A stretch of 39,169 nucleotides of DNA from Streptococcus cuniculipharyngis (GCF_007859195.1 NZ_VOHL01000008.1:1-39169); one strand, 5' to 3'; positions 26,321 to 36,969 are shown, numbered from the stretch's first letter. Notes: a model not told the origin generated them from the letters alone. Translations and numbers: made by a program.

Positions 26321-28336
26321 CTAGTCAAATGCTTGTTCTTGTTTGAGGTATTGACCTAGCATCTGGTAGTCGGGACTTGCTTGCCAATCTGCTTGGGCCA
26401 AAATCTGACTGGCTACCTTTCTGGCTTCTTCCAAGATGGGGTAGTCTTCCACCATATCAGCCACCTTGAACTCGGGAATACCTGACTGACGAGTACCAAA
26501 AATCTCTCCCGATCCACGCATTTTCAAGTCAGCCTCGGCCAAGACAAAGCCATCTGTCGTTTCACACATAATCCTCATCCGTTCCTTGCCACTATCCGTC
26601 TTGGGGTTGGCGACCAAAATGGCATAAGATTGCTTAGACCCACGACCAACCCGCCCTCGTAGTTGATGGAGCTGGCTGAGCCCAAAACGATCTGCATCCA
26701 TAATCACCATGATACTGGCATTGGGAACATTGACCCCCACCTCAATCACAGTTGTTGAGACTAAGATATCAATCTCATGTGCCTTGAAGGCCTGCATGAC
26801 CTGATCCTTTTCCTCGGATTTCATGCGACCGTGCATGAGGGCAACCCGAGCCCGTGTCCCAAAAAATTCCTGTAAATCTTGGTAAAGGGCTTCTGCATTT
26901 TTCAAATCAAGGGCTTCTGACTCCTCAATCAAGGGCGAAATGATGTAAATCTGGGCTGATTTTGCCACTTCCTGATTCAACCAGTCCAGTACTTTTTCCA
27001 ACTGCTCATGCTTGACCCAACGTGTGATAATGGGCTTACGCCCTGCCGGTAGCTGGTCAATGATTGAAACATCCATCTCGCCAAAGGCAGTAATCGCCAG
27101 CGTTCTTGGAATTGGCGTAGCTGTCATCATCAAGACATCAGGATTTTCTCCCTTTTCACGGAAAAGACGACGTTGCTTGACCCCAAAGCGGTGTTGTTCA
27201 TCGGTGATCACCAAGCCCAAACGATGATAAGATACCGCTTCTTGAATCAAGGCATGGGTACCGACAATCATATTGACTGAACCATCAGCAATCCCAGTCA
27301 GAGCTGCTCTTTTATCAGCTGTTTTCATGCCGGAAGTTAATAACACCACGGTCAAATCTGGAAAAAGCTCTTTTAAGCTCCTATAATGCTGGTCGGCTAA
27401 AATTTCCGTGGGAACCATCAGGGCTGACTGATAACCTGCTGTATGACTGGCATACATGGCTAGACTGGCAATGACCGTTTTACCAGAACCGACATCCCCT
27501 TGCAAGAGGCGGTTCATGTGACGTCCTGATGCCATATCGGTCAAAATTTCCGTCAGACTTCTTCTCTGGGCCTGGGTTAGGGCAAAAGGTAAAGCAGACA
27601 AACGCTCTGCCAGCTTTTGCTCGTCATAAACAATAGGAGTTCCTGCCGTTTCTTTTTGATTGCTGGCTTTCAAGCTCTGCAATTGCAACTGAAAATAGAA
27701 AAACTCCTCAAATTTCAAGCGTCGCAAGGCCTGCTGGTAGGCTGCTAAATCTGTCGGGAAATGCATGGCCAAAACTGCAGACTGACGGTCTACGAGCCGA
27801 TACTTCTCCAAAAGATACCGTGGTAAATTCTCCTCCAAGAGCTGGAGATAGCCACTATCAATCACCGTTTTGATGGCCTTGACCAAACTGGCCTGCGAGA
27901 GCCCCTTGGTCAGATGATAAACGGGTTGCAAATCATCCGCCAGCTGAGCTAGCACTTTAATCCCCGTTAGGCTAGCTTTTTTGCTATCCCACTTTCCAAA
28001 AATGGCGACTTCCTGCCCTAAGGCAATCTTATCCTGCCAATAGGGCTGGTTAAAAAAATGCACGTTGACAACAGCCTCAGCCTGTTTGATTTTGAAACTG
28101 AGGCGATTACGCTTAAAACCATAATACTGAACCGTGGCTGGTGTGACCACGGTCCCCAGCACAACTGCCTTTTCACCGTCCATCAAGTCTGCCACTTGCC
28201 GACTCTTAAAATCGTCATAGCGAAAAGGGTAATAGCAGAGCAAATCTTCAACGGTTCTAATCTCCAATTTGTGAAATTTTTCCGCTGATTTGGGGCCCAG
28301 CCCCTTCAAACATGCCAAATCATCTTGTAACCTCAT
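26321..28336 (-). CDS. recG: ATP-dependent DNA helicase RecG
   Basis: Remodels stalled replication forks and Holliday junctions. 671 residues, normal length. The wedge domain begins with a KGLGPKSAEKFHKL helix-hairpin-helix-like segment. The helicase core has Walker A GDVGSGKT, the DEQH box (ITDEQHRFG), MMTATPIPRTL, and motif VI QLRGRVGRG. Last gene of secA-acpS-alr-recG, nine bases after alr. Only weak hairpins lie downstream (26240-26310), the clearest being a short ACTC/GAGT stem with A6 in the loop. Confidence 0.97.
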   Translation of the reverse strand: MRLQDDLACLKGLGPKSAEKFHKLEIRTVEDLLCYYPFRYDDFKSRQVADLMDGEKAVVLGTVVTPATVQYYGFKRNRLSFKIKQAEAVVNVHFFNQPYWQDKIALGQEVAIFGKWDSKKASLTGIKVLAQLADDLQPVYHLTKGLSQASLVKAIKTVIDSGYLQLLEENLPRYLLEKYRLVDRQSAVLAMHFPTDLAAYQQALRRLKFEEFFYFQLQLQSLKASNQKETAGTPIVYDEQKLAERLSALPFALTQAQRRSLTEILTDMASGRHMNRLLQGDVGSGKTVIASLAMYASHTAGYQSALMVPTEILADQHYRSLKELFPDLTVVLLTSGMKTADKRAALTGIADGSVNMIVGTHALIQEAVSYHRLGLVITDEQHRFGVKQRRLFREKGENPDVLMMTATPIPRTLAITAFGEMDVSIIDQLPAGRKPIITRWVKHEQLEKVLDWLNQEVAKSAQIYIISPLIEESEALDLKNAEALYQDLQEFFGTRARVALMHGRMKSEEKDQVMQAFKAHEIDILVSTTVIEVGVNVPNASIMVIMDADRFGLSQLHQLRGRVGRGSKQSYAILVANPKTDSGKERMRIMCETTDGFVLAEADLKMRGSGEIFGTRQSGIPEFKVADMVEDYPILEEARKVASQILAQADWQASPDYQMLGQYLKQEQAFD

Positions 28337-28345
28337 GGCCTTGTC

Positions 28346-29449
28346 CTACCGATAAAATCTAGGCACGCGCCCACTAATCAAACACAGAATTTCATAATTT
28401 ATGGTCCCTAAAAATTGAGCCAGGTCTGTTGCCGAAATGGCTTGTCCGCCATCTTGACCAAGAAGAGTAACGACGGTACCTAAAGGATAAGCTTTAGGCA
28501 AACGAATGGTCAACTGGTCCATGGAGACACGGCCAACAATTTCACAAAATTGCCCATCGACCAAGATGGAAAATCCCTGTAAACGGCGAAGCCAACCATC
28601 AGCATAACCGATAGGCACAGTCGCAATCACCTCGTCAGCCTGAGCAGTATAGGTAGCCCCATAACCAATCGTTTCACCCGCCGCCACCTGTTTAACTTGC
28701 ACCAGTTGGCTTTCCAAGCGGAGAGCTGGGCGCAAGTCAAGCGGGAGAGGCAAGCTTGTCCCACTGGGATTTTGACCATAGATGGCCACACCTAGACGAA
28801 CTGCATTAAAAACCCCTTCTGGGTGCCAAAGACTAGTCGCTGAATTGCTGGCATGAATGAGAGCAGGTTTATCATCAAGCTCTGCTAAAATCTGCTTGAA
28901 GCGAGCTAATTGCTCCTGAAACTTATCCTGACTGGCTTCATCGGCCGTCGCAAAATGGGTGAACAAGCCAACCACTTGAGCACCTTGCTGGGTTAAGACT
29001 TCCATGGCCTGATTGACTTGGCTAGCCTCTCGCATGCCGACACGCCCCATACCAGAGTCCACCTTAAGATGAACCTGCAAACCTGTCAAGTCCTGCCCTG
29101 TCAGCAAGACTTGCTCCAACCATTCCTGACTGGTAATGGTCACCATGACCTGATGGGCCATGGCAAGCCCGACATGGGCAGCCTCAATAACCCCCAAAAT
29201 CAAGATTTGCCCCTTAATCCCAGCCTCTCGTAATTCCAAGGCCTCATCCAAGTTTGACACACACAACCCATCAACTTGCGACTCTAAGTGCTGGGCTACT
29301 GCTACCGCACCATGGCCATAAGCATCCGCTTTAACCACCGCCCAGGTTTTCACCCCCTGGGGCAACTCTTCTTTTATCATCTCAATATTAGCCGAAATGG
29401 CTGATAAATCAACTATTGCACGTGTTGGTCTATGTTTACTTGCAACCAT
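28346..29449 (-). CDS. alr: Alanine racemase
   Basis: PLP enzyme that makes D-alanine for peptidoglycan and teichoic acids. 367 residues from the ATG at 29449, reading [15 protein letters not shown]. This start has GGAGGAA in front and sits inside the end of acpS (14-base overlap); the longer frame would add 20 residues foreign to the family. PLP lysine is Lys40 ([10 protein letters not shown]); the second catalytic Tyr lies in IGYGATY near residue 260. Coupled to acpS. Confidence 0.97.
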   Translation of the reverse strand: MVASKHRPTRAIVDLSAISANIEMIKEELPQGVKTWAVVKADAYGHGAVAVAQHLESQVDGLCVSNLDEALELREAGIKGQILILGVIEAAHVGLAMAHQVMVTITSQEWLEQVLLTGQDLTGLQVHLKVDSGMGRVGMREASQVNQAMEVLTQQGAQVVGLFTHFATADEASQDKFQEQLARFKQILAELDDKPALIHASNSATSLWHPEGVFNAVRLGVAIYGQNPSGTSLPLPLDLRPALRLESQLVQVKQVAAGETIGYGATYTAQADEVIATVPIGYADGWLRRLQGFSILVDGQFCEIVGRVSMDQLTIRLPKAYPLGTVVTLLGQDGGQAISATDLAQFLGTINYEILCLISGRVPRFYR

Positions 29450-29801
29450 TTTCTTCCTCCAAAATAACACTGGCCTGCACCAAATTCCCACTATGACTAA
29501 TCGAGACAAAAATTTTGCCTGAAAACTTTGAACAGGTCATGACCGGTGCCCCCTTAGCATTGGATAAAACTTCAATATCTTGAAAAGTCAGCCGACCAAT
29601 CCCTGTTCCCATAGCCTTGGCAAAGGCCTCCTTGGCTGCCCAACGACCTGACAGGTATTGGATTTGTCGCTTAGCTGGTAGTTCTTGAAAAACAGCCAAC
29701 TCTGTCGCCGTTAAGACTCGACTGGCAAAGCTGGGGCGTTTGGTATAAGCATCTCTGACTGCCGAAATCTCCTGCAAGTCAATGCCATGTCCTACAATCA
29801 T
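29436..29801 (-). CDS. acpS: Holo-[acyl-carrier-protein] synthase
   Basis: Attaches 4'-phosphopantetheine from CoA to acyl carrier protein. 121 residues from the third-codon ATG at 29801 (MIVGHGIDL). The two-codon-longer start leaves only one base after GGAGA and is rejected. Mg/CoA residues are Asp8 (GHGIDL) and the Glu of [14 protein letters not shown]. Second gene of the secA operon; it overlaps alr by 14 bases. Confidence 0.97.
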   Translation of the reverse strand: MIVGHGIDLQEISAVRDAYTKRPSFASRVLTATELAVFQELPAKRQIQYLSGRWAAKEAFAKAMGTGIGRLTFQDIEVLSNAKGAPVMTCSKFSGKIFVSISHSGNLVQASVILEEENGCK

Positions 29802-29862
29802 TATCATTCTCCAAGAAAAGAGCTAAGACGTGGCTTGCTCTTCTCTCTTATTTCTACTGATT

Positions 29863-32391
29863 TTAGAAACGTGCCCTACCGTGGCAGTTCTTAAATTTCT
29901 TGCCTGAGCCACATGGACAAGCATCATTACGTCGAACCCCTGAAAAATCATATTCTTCCAAGTGGTCAAAATCAATTTTCTGAGCTGCGATATTGCCTTG
30001 AGCTGTCGTGCGAGCATTTTGGGTCACGTGCTCACGCTCTTGCTCATGAATTTGTGCCTTCATCATGGTTCTAGTGACATCAAACTCAATGGTGCTAATC
30101 ATGTCTTGGAACATACGGAAACCTTCTGATTGGTATTCCACAATCGGATTATTTTGCGCATAACCACGCAAGCCAACGGCACTACGCAACTGATCCAAGG
30201 CATCAATATGACTCGTCCATTTGTTGTCAACAACCATGAGAATCAAGACCTTTTGGAACTCAATAATCTTATCTTCATCTTTCAATTTAGATATTTGACG
30301 ACTATAAACTTCCATGGCACGGTCATAGAGTTCCTCTTTTATTTCCTTGTAGCTCAAAGCTTCCAAATCAGAAACACTAATCGCATCTTCATCAACAAGA
30401 TTGGCTTGAGCAAAGCTAACAATAGCTTCCAAAGCCTCTGCCTTGTCTAACCGACTGTGAGAATCCACCTGACGGTCAATGGTCCGTTGAATCATGGCCT
30501 TAATCTCTGGTCCCAAATCACGGATGGCTGTGATGACTTCATAACGGTCAGCATAAATAATCTCACGTTGCTCACGCATAACGTCATCATACTGTAAGAC
30601 CTGTTTCCGTGAATCATAGTTATTTCCTTCGACACGTTTTTGGGCACTTTCCACCTGCTTAGTCAACAGACTAGACTTGATGACTGCATCTTCTTCATCC
30701 AAATTCATACGGTCCAAGAATGCCTTAATCCGTTCAGAACCAAAACGTTTCATCAAATCATCTTCCAGAGAAAGGTAGAATTGCGATTCTCCCTTATCCC
30801 CTTGACGACCAGCACGTCCACGCAACTGATTATCAATCCGACGACTCTCGTGACGCTCAGTCCCGATAACACAGAGACCACCCAAATCAAGCACGCCCTC
30901 ACCCAATTTGATGTCAGTTCCACGTCCAGCCATGTTGGTCGCAATAGTCACCGCACCACGCTGACCAGCATTCATGATAATTTGAGCTTCTTTAAAGTGA
31001 TTTTTAGCATTTAGGACTTCATGCGGAATACCTTCTTTAACCAGCATCTTAGACAGTAAATCACTGGTATCTACCGAAGCCGTTCCAACCAAGATGGGTT
31101 GGCCGGTTTGGTAACGTTCCTTGACATCTGCCACCACCGCGCGGAATTTCGCATTCAAGGTTGGGTATAACAAATCAGGATGGTCAATCCGTTGCACAGG
31201 ACGGTTGGTTGGAATCGGAATAATCCGCATGTTGTAAATTTCACGAAATTCTTCTTCCTCAGTTTTACCTGTCCCCGTCATCCCTGCTAGTTTCTTGTAC
31301 ATGCGGAACATATTTTGGTAAGTGATTGACGCACTGGTCCGTGATTCTTCTTGAATCTTGACTCCTTCTTTAGCCTCAATGGCTTGGTGCAAACCGTCAG
31401 AGAAACGACGCCCTTCCATGGTACGCCCAGTAAATTGGTCAACAATTAGAATCTCACCTTCTTCACTAACCACATAATCCACATCTAAGGTCATGATGTA
31501 GTTGGCACGAAGAGCATTGTCAATATAGTGAGTTAGGGCAACATTTTCCAAATCATAAAGGTTTTCCAAATGGAAGTAGGCCTCAGCCTTGTCAATTCCT
31601 GAATCCTTCAAGCCAATCGTCTTAGTCGGCACGTCAATCGCATAATCTTCACGTACCAAGGTCTTAACAAACATATCCGCCCGAACATAGAGTTGATTAA
31701 TATCTGAGCTTCCTGCCCCTGAAACAATCAAGGGAGTTCTGGCCTCGTCAATCAAGACCGAGTCAACCTCGTCAACCAAGGCAAAGTTTAACGGACGTTG
31801 CACCATGTCCTCGCGACGGGTCACCATGTTATCACGTAGGTAGTCAAAGCCAATCTCTGAGTTGGTTGAATAAGTGATGTCACAGTTATAAGCCTCACGT
31901 TTTTCAAGGGATGACTTAGCTGCTAGGTTAATCCCAACAGATAAGCCCAACCAGCTATAGACCTCACCCATCTCCATGGCGTCACGAGTTGCCAGGTATT
32001 CATTGACCGTGACAACGTGGACCCCTTCACCAGAAATAGCATTGAGGTAAACTGGCATGGTCGCCGTCAGGGTTTTTCCTTCACCCGTACGCATCTCAGG
32101 TACATCACCATGGTGGAGAACAATCCCCCCCATAATTTGCACCGTGTAAGGGAAGAGACCCAGCACGCGCTTGGCTGCCTCACGAACAACCGCAAAGGCT
32201 TCCGGTAAGAGGTCATCTAGGGTCTCCCCATACTGGTAACGTTTCTTAAATTCTTCTGTTTTAGCTTTCAAGGCCTCGTCTGACAAGGCTTCCATCTCAT
32301 CAGCATATGACTCTACTTTTTTTGCAATTTTTCTTAATTTTTTCACTTCACCCTTGTCATTTTCAATCAGGGTACGCAGCATATTTGCCAT
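29863..32391 (-). CDS. secA: Preprotein translocase ATPase SecA
   Basis: Motor that pushes unfolded secretory proteins through SecYEG, including the YSIRK surface protein of this window. 842 residues from the ATG at 32391 ([15 protein letters not shown]); an upstream TTG at 32406 overlaps the ribosome site. Walker A is MRTGEGKT, Walker [11 protein letters not shown], then [10 protein letters not shown] and [11 protein letters not shown]. The C-terminus has the zinc motif [14 protein letters not shown], the SecB/ribosome contact. Housekeeping SecA1 type by length and the zinc tail. Confidence 0.98.
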   Translation of the reverse strand: MANMLRTLIENDKGEVKKLRKIAKKVESYADEMEALSDEALKAKTEEFKKRYQYGETLDDLLPEAFAVVREAAKRVLGLFPYTVQIMGGIVLHHGDVPEMRTGEGKTLTATMPVYLNAISGEGVHVVTVNEYLATRDAMEMGEVYSWLGLSVGINLAAKSSLEKREAYNCDITYSTNSEIGFDYLRDNMVTRREDMVQRPLNFALVDEVDSVLIDEARTPLIVSGAGSSDINQLYVRADMFVKTLVREDYAIDVPTKTIGLKDSGIDKAEAYFHLENLYDLENVALTHYIDNALRANYIMTLDVDYVVSEEGEILIVDQFTGRTMEGRRFSDGLHQAIEAKEGVKIQEESRTSASITYQNMFRMYKKLAGMTGTGKTEEEEFREIYNMRIIPIPTNRPVQRIDHPDLLYPTLNAKFRAVVADVKERYQTGQPILVGTASVDTSDLLSKMLVKEGIPHEVLNAKNHFKEAQIIMNAGQRGAVTIATNMAGRGTDIKLGEGVLDLGGLCVIGTERHESRRIDNQLRGRAGRQGDKGESQFYLSLEDDLMKRFGSERIKAFLDRMNLDEEDAVIKSSLLTKQVESAQKRVEGNNYDSRKQVLQYDDVMREQREIIYADRYEVITAIRDLGPEIKAMIQRTIDRQVDSHSRLDKAEALEAIVSFAQANLVDEDAISVSDLEALSYKEIKEELYDRAMEVYSRQISKLKDEDKIIEFQKVLILMVVDNKWTSHIDALDQLRSAVGLRGYAQNNPIVEYQSEGFRMFQDMISTIEFDVTRTMMKAQIHEQEREHVTQNARTTAQGNIAAQKIDFDHLEEYDFSGVRRNDACPCGSGKKFKNCHGRARF

Positions 32392-32425
32392 TCTTTTTCC
32401 TCTCAATACGATACGTTATCATGTT

Positions 32426-32454
32426 ATTATATCATGAAATGACATTCCATTCAA
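32426..32454 (-). promoter_or_regulatory. Sigma-A promoter of the secA operon
   Basis: On the minus strand TTGAAT (32449-32454), 17 bases, TATAAT (32426-32431), with TG before the -10. Confidence 0.85.
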
Positions 32455-32532
32455 GAATAGATGAGCATCAATTAAAAGGCTTAGATGACACCCACCAAAC
32501 AAGGAACATAGCTACCCTTTCGCTCCCGAATC

Positions 32533-32541
32533 TGCTATACT
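32533..32541 (+). promoter_or_regulatory. Extended -10 promoter of the MFS gene
   Basis: TGCTATACT, about 32 bases before the ATG at 32574; no good -35. Confidence 0.6.
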
Positions 32542-32573
32542 AGTTAAGACACGTACTCTTGAAAGGACAATCT

Positions 32574-33749
32574 ATGAAACGATTTCTAGAAAAAACCAGC
32601 CTGCTGGCCTTGTCTAGCATGTTGGTATCAACTTTTGCAGTCACTCCTGCCCTACCACAAATGATCAAACATTTTGCCCAGCTAGGCATATCTGCCACAC
32701 AGGTGGAAAACCTGATTACAATCACGTCTTTTGCCATCATGATTAGCCTCTTGCTCAATGGCTTAGTCGTCCGCTGGCTATCAGAACGGGCCATCATCGT
32801 AACTGGCTTGCTCCTCATGGCTATCGGTGGCTCTATGCCCCTGATTTTCTCTCAGTTTAGCTTGGTCTTTTTGGCAAGGATTTTGCTAGGGTTGGGGATT
32901 GGCCTGATTAACGCTCGGGCCATCAATATCATCAGTCATTTCTTTACAGGTAAGGAACGCTTGCAGATGATGGGCTTACGTGGCTCAGCTGAAGTGCTAG
33001 GCAGTGCCAGCCTAACTGGCCTGGTCGGCCTTTTGATTGGCTTTGGTTGGCAGGCTGCCTTTGCCGTTTACCTTTTTGCCCTGCTCATTCTCCTACTCTT
33101 TTTACTCTTTGTCCCCAAGGAAGGTCTAGAACATCAGGACAGCCAATCACTGGACCCCAATCAAGCAAGGCCAAAACTCAATAAAAAACTTTGGAAATTG
33201 GGGCTTTCCTTAGCCTTTCTTGCCTTTTTTGTCATCAATGTCAATACCTTTCTCATCATACGGATTCCCCAAATCATCATTGACAAGGGAATAGGGACAG
33301 CCCAGGAGGCCAGCTATATCCTTAGTCTCATGCAGCTGATGGGAATTTTAGCCGGCACCCTATTTAGTCAACTCTTCAGCCGGTTACAATCCTGGCTTCT
33401 GGTCCTAGCCTACACCTTTTTCGGCTTTTCTATTCTTGGCATTGCCCTTGCTGACAAGCTCTGGCTACTCGGGCTGACTGCCATGATTTCCGGCTTCTTC
33501 TACAGTATTATTCTAACCCTAGTCTTTAATCAGGCCAGCGACCGTATCCCCAGCTCTTTGCTCAATACCGTCATGACTATTGTCCTGATGGGCTGTAATA
33601 TTGGCGGTGCTACTGCTGCTCTTGTGCCAACCTATTTAGAAACAATCAGCCCCATCATGGGAGCCTTCGGCCCTTATGCCTTTATGTGTGCCCTGATTAG
33701 TCTTTGGCTGATGATCAAACAAGTAAGAGGGAGCCAGAATGCGACTTGA
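32574..33749 (+). CDS. Major facilitator superfamily transporter
   Basis: 391 residues from the ATG at 32574 (AAAGGA in front; a TTG five codons upstream is rejected). About 12 hydrophobic helices in two halves, with a basic/polar central loop near residues 185-205 (KEGLEHQDSQSLDPNQ). The first half has the motif-A-like region after helix 2 (LVVRWLSERAIIVTG). Likely an efflux or anion carrier of the CynX/YfkF-like kind; substrate unknown. It overlaps the rsuA-like gene by 11 bases, so the two are translated together. Confidence 0.85.
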   Translation: MKRFLEKTSLLALSSMLVSTFAVTPALPQMIKHFAQLGISATQVENLITITSFAIMISLLLNGLVVRWLSERAIIVTGLLLMAIGGSMPLIFSQFSLVFLARILLGLGIGLINARAINIISHFFTGKERLQMMGLRGSAEVLGSASLTGLVGLLIGFGWQAAFAVYLFALLILLLFLLFVPKEGLEHQDSQSLDPNQARPKLNKKLWKLGLSLAFLAFFVINVNTFLIIRIPQIIIDKGIGTAQEASYILSLMQLMGILAGTLFSQLFSRLQSWLLVLAYTFFGFSILGIALADKLWLLGLTAMISGFFYSIILTLVFNQASDRIPSSLLNTVMTIVLMGCNIGGATAALVPTYLETISPIMGAFGPYAFMCALISLWLMIKQVRGSQNAT

Positions 33750-34467
33750 TAAATTTTTAGCGGACTGCGGTGTTGGCAGTCGAAAAGACATAAAAACTCT
33801 CTTAAAAAGCAAATTGGTCACGGTCAATGGACAGATCGAAACCAGTGCAAAATGCCAAATTGACGAAAAAAAAGACCAGATTAGTCTAGACGGACAAATT
33901 CTAAACCACGAAACTTTTGTTTACTACCTGCTCAATAAGCCGCCAGGCCTTATTTCAGCCACTGAGGATACTTACCATCCTACGGTCCTAGACCTCCTAG
34001 ACCACGAGGCTCGTCATAAGAAAGTCTTTCCTGTCGGACGCTTGGATATTGACACCCACGGTCTTCTCCTTTTGACAAATAATGGCAAGCTGGCCCACGC
34101 CATGCTATCTCCTAAAAAACACGTTAATAAAGTCTACCAAGCTAAGATTGATGGCATCATGACCCCAGCAGATAGCCTCGCTTTTGCCCAAGGGATTGCC
34201 TTGAAGGACTTCACCTGTCAGCCAGCCCAATTAAGCATCCTAGCCACAGACGACCAGGAAAATCGCAGTGTGGTTCAGATTACCATTAAAGAAGGTAAAT
34301 TCCATCAGGTCAAACGTATGGTACAGGCTTGCGGTAAACAAGTCATTGATTTACAACGCCTCAGCATGGGGCCTTTGCAGCTAGATCCCAACCTTGCCCT
34401 CGGTCAATATCGTCGGTTAACCCCCCAAGAGCTAGCCAGCTTAGAAATGTTTGGTGTCCCGCTTTAG
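33739..34467 (+). CDS. rsuA: RsuA-family 16S rRNA pseudouridine synthase
   Basis: Probably makes pseudouridine at position 516 (E. coli numbering) of 16S rRNA. 242 residues. An S4 domain (MRLDKFLADCGVGSRKDIK) is followed by the catalytic domain with VGRLDIDTHGLLLLTNNG, whose Asp is the nucleophile, and EGKFHQVKRM. The ribosome site GAGGGAG lies inside the MFS gene's end. A bidirectional terminator follows. Assignment to RsuA rather than RluB/E/F rests on overall length. Confidence 0.92.
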   Translation: MRLDKFLADCGVGSRKDIKTLLKSKLVTVNGQIETSAKCQIDEKKDQISLDGQILNHETFVYYLLNKPPGLISATEDTYHPTVLDLLDHEARHKKVFPVGRLDIDTHGLLLLTNNGKLAHAMLSPKKHVNKVYQAKIDGIMTPADSLAFAQGIALKDFTCQPAQLSILATDDQENRSVVQITIKEGKFHQVKRMVQACGKQVIDLQRLSMGPLQLDPNLALGQYRRLTPQELASLEMFGVPL

Positions 34468-34474
34468 CCCACAG

Positions 34475-34504
34475 AAAAACCTGCCTGAAGGCAGGTTTCT
34501 TTTT
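34475..34504. terminator. Bidirectional terminator between rsuA and manA
   Basis: AAACCTGCCT (34477-34486) and AGGCAGGTTT (34489-34498), near-perfect arms with a two-base centre; A5 on the left and T-rich on the right. It overlaps the manA stop codon. Confidence 0.9.
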
Positions 34505-35450
34505 AGTCATTACTATGACTAACAATCAAGTCCAAGTGCCCCTCAAAACGCCAAGAGGTCACATCATTTGGGAGAATAAAATGGTCCCCCTTACTTAAAG
34601 GATAAGCTTTGTCAGCCAGCTGCAAGCTTCCCTGACCATCAATGACACTGACCAGATAATAAGGAGCCGCCTGACGAAAATCAGCCTGACCACTTAGCTG
34701 CCAGCGATAAACGGTAAAAAATTGATTACTAACCAAGAGACTCGTCGTCAAATCACCAACTCGCAAAGTGGCAGGATGGCTATTTTCCACAGGGCCATAC
34801 GACATGACATCAATGGATTGCTTCAAGTGAAGTTCCCTCAATGTCCCCTGATTGTCTGGACGATCAAAATCATAAACGCGGTAGGTGGTGTCACTGGATT
34901 GTTGGGTTTCTAAAATTAAAATCCCCTGACCAATCGCATGCATGGTCCCACTAGGCACGTAAAAAAAATCGCCCTTTTTGACAGGAACTCTGGTCAACAG
35001 GTCATCCCACTGACCACTAGAAATCATCCCTTTCAGCTCTGTCTTGGTTTGAGCCGTATGACCGTAGATAATCTCCGCTCCCTCATCTGCCTCTAAGACA
35101 TACCAACACTCCGTTTTGCCCAGCTCTCCCTCATGGGCCATGGCATAGGCATCATCAGGATGGACCTGAACACTGAGCCAATCATTGGCATCCAAAATCT
35201 TGGTCAATAAAGGGAAAGCCTTACTTTTAGGATAACCAAAGAGGGCTGGCTGACGCTGATAAAGGTCATCTAATCCCACTCCCTTAAATGCTCCATTACT
35301 CACCAGAGAAACCCCATTAGCATGGGCAGAAATCGCCCAATACTCACCTGTTTTATCACTGGGAATATCATAATTAAAAACTGTCTTTAATCGCTGACCG
35401 CCCCAAATCTTCTCATGCATGGTTCCCTGTAAAAATAATGGCTCTGTCAT
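34503..35450 (-). CDS. manA: Mannose-6-phosphate isomerase, class I
   Basis: Zinc enzyme that interconverts mannose-6-P and fructose-6-P, linking mannose import with glycolysis and with GDP-mannose supply. 315 residues from the ATG at 35450 (MTEPLFLQGTMHEKIWGG). The longer frame starts inside the -10 element and is rejected. Metal-site segments are QVHPDDAYA and GTMHAIGQG, in a cupin fold. The gene has its own promoter and GAGGAGG ribosome site. Confidence 0.95.
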   Translation of the reverse strand: MTEPLFLQGTMHEKIWGGQRLKTVFNYDIPSDKTGEYWAISAHANGVSLVSNGAFKGVGLDDLYQRQPALFGYPKSKAFPLLTKILDANDWLSVQVHPDDAYAMAHEGELGKTECWYVLEADEGAEIIYGHTAQTKTELKGMISSGQWDDLLTRVPVKKGDFFYVPSGTMHAIGQGILILETQQSSDTTYRVYDFDRPDNQGTLRELHLKQSIDVMSYGPVENSHPATLRVGDLTTSLLVSNQFFTVYRWQLSGQADFRQAAPYYLVSVIDGQGSLQLADKAYPLSKGDHFILPNDVTSWRFEGHLDLIVSHSND

Positions 35451-35478
35451 GTCCTCTACCTCCTCTATACTAACCCTC

Positions 35479-35508
35479 ATTATACCATCTCAAAGCCCGT
35501 CAGAGCAA
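35479..35508 (-). promoter_or_regulatory. Promoter of manA
   Basis: On the minus strand TATAAT (35479-35484) preceded by TGG (extended -10); TTGCTC (35503-35508) at 18 bases is a plausible -35. Confidence 0.7.
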
Positions 35509-35526
35509 GCTATTATTTAAAGAGAC

Positions 35527-35555
35527 CTGACAAGTACCGGGATTTTTGCTATAAT
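35527..35555 (+). promoter_or_regulatory. Promoter of the aspartate kinase gene
   Basis: CTGACA (35527-35532), 17 bases, TATAAT (35550-35555) with a TG extension. The leader is only about 20 bases, too short for a lysine riboswitch. Confidence 0.85.
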
Positions 35556-35567
35556 AAATGCAAAAAT
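35542..35567. promoter_or_regulatory. Inverted repeat enclosing the aspartate kinase -10 (possible operator)
   Basis: ATTTTTGC (35542-35549) and GCAAAAAT (35560-35567) are perfect 8-base arms around 10 bases that contain the -10. No known regulator is recognised. Confidence 0.55.
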
Positions 35568-35580
35568 AAGGAGATTGCTT

Positions 35581-36936
35581 ATGAAAGTGATTAAGTTTGG
35601 GGGGAGTTCTTTAGCCAGTGCCTCACAGTTGGAAAAAGTTCTCAACATCGTCAAGGCTGACCCAGAGCGGCGTTTTGTTGTCGTTTCTGCTCCTGGTAAA
35701 CGCCATGAAAATGATACCAAGGTGACAGATGCCTTGATTAGCTACTACCAAAAATACCGAAATCATCAGGATGTGACCGCAGAACAAGACTGGATTATTC
35801 AACGTTACCAAGACATCATTGACAGCCTGGGCTTAGGCTCTGCTATTTTCAATCAAATCAAACAGTCTTTCAAAGACTTAGCCAGCCTGCCCATTGTCGA
35901 TAATGACTTTCTCTATGATACTTTCTTAGCCGCTGGCGAAGATAACAATGCCAAGCTGATTGCTGAATATTTTTGTCAAAATGGCCTGATGGCCCGCTAT
36001 ATCCATCCTAAAGCAGCAGGAATTATTGTTAGCAGTGAGCCACAGAATGCCCGCCTACTACCAGCAAGCTATGATAAATTAGAAGAACTGCGGCATGCTC
36101 GTGAGATTTTAGTTATTCCCGGTTTCTTTGGCGTTACTGAAGACAATCAGATTTGTACCTTCTCCCGTGGTGGTTCCGACATTACAGGATCGATTGTTGC
36201 GGCTGGTATCGGTGCTGATCTTTATGAAAACTTTACCGATGTTGACGGTATTTTTGTCGCCCATCCTGGTGTTGTCAATAACCCCTTGTCCATTTCCGAA
36301 TTAACCTACAAGGAAATGCGAGAACTAGCCTATGCTGGCTTTTCCGTTCTCCATGACGAGGCCCTTATCCCTGCTTATCGTGGAAAAATTCCCATTGTCA
36401 TCAAAAACACCAATAACCCTGACCACCCTGGCACAAAAATTGTCCTTGAACACCAAGAACAAACCCTGCCTGTTGTTGGTATTGCAGGGGATGATAAGTT
36501 TGTCAGCATCAATATGTCAAAATACCTGATGAACCGTGAAGTTGGGTTTGGCCGCAAGGTGCTTCAAATTTTGGAAGACCTTAACATTCGCTGGGAGCAC
36601 ATGCCCACAGGGATTGATGACCTCTCCATCGTCCTGCGTGAAAAAGAGCTAACCCCTATTAAAGAGCAGGAAATTCTCGCTTACCTAACCCAAACTCTCA
36701 AGGTTGATGAGGTGGACATTGAACGTAATCTCTCTGTCATTATGGTGGTTGGGGAAAACATGCGTAATCAAATCGGGGTCACTGCCAAGGTTACCAAGGC
36801 TCTTTCCGAAAAAAATATCAACTTAGAAATGATTTCACAAGGTTCTAGCGAAGTATCCATCATCTTTATCATCAAAACAGAGCAAGAAAAAGAGGCCATT
36901 CGTGCCCTCTACCACAACTTTTTTGAAAACAATTAA
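35581..36936 (+). CDS. Aspartate kinase
   Basis: First step from aspartate to lysine/diaminopimelate, threonine and methionine. 451 residues from the ATG at 35581 (AAGGAGA in front; a TTG two codons upstream is rejected). The N-terminal kinase motif is MKVIKFGGSSLAS; FSRGGSDITGS binds aspartate/ATP; two C-terminal ACT domains follow (KFVSINMSKYLM and LSVIMVVGENM segments), so feedback inhibition by an end product is likely. Monocistronic. Confidence 0.95.
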   Translation: MKVIKFGGSSLASASQLEKVLNIVKADPERRFVVVSAPGKRHENDTKVTDALISYYQKYRNHQDVTAEQDWIIQRYQDIIDSLGLGSAIFNQIKQSFKDLASLPIVDNDFLYDTFLAAGEDNNAKLIAEYFCQNGLMARYIHPKAAGIIVSSEPQNARLLPASYDKLEELRHAREILVIPGFFGVTEDNQICTFSRGGSDITGSIVAAGIGADLYENFTDVDGIFVAHPGVVNNPLSISELTYKEMRELAYAGFSVLHDEALIPAYRGKIPIVIKNTNNPDHPGTKIVLEHQEQTLPVVGIAGDDKFVSINMSKYLMNREVGFGRKVLQILEDLNIRWEHMPTGIDDLSIVLREKELTPIKEQEILAYLTQTLKVDEVDIERNLSVIMVVGENMRNQIGVTAKVTKALSEKNINLEMISQGSSEVSIIFIIKTEQEKEAIRALYHNFFENN

Positions 36937-36969
36937 AAACTAGCAGATAAAAACTCTGCTAGTTTTTTT
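36935..36969. terminator. Bidirectional terminator after the aspartate kinase gene
   Basis: Perfect 12-base arms (36936-36947 and 36955-36966) with a T-run to the right and A-run to the left, shared with the TPR gene ending at 36968. Confidence 0.93.

Noticed and set aside
29450..29509. 20-residue N-terminal extension of alanine racemase
   Set aside because: It reads through the acpS coding end in another frame and lacks family similarity; the ATG at 29449 has a proper ribosome site.
35555..35581. Lysine riboswitch before the aspartate kinase gene
   Set aside because: The leader is about 20 bases; an L-box needs well over 150.
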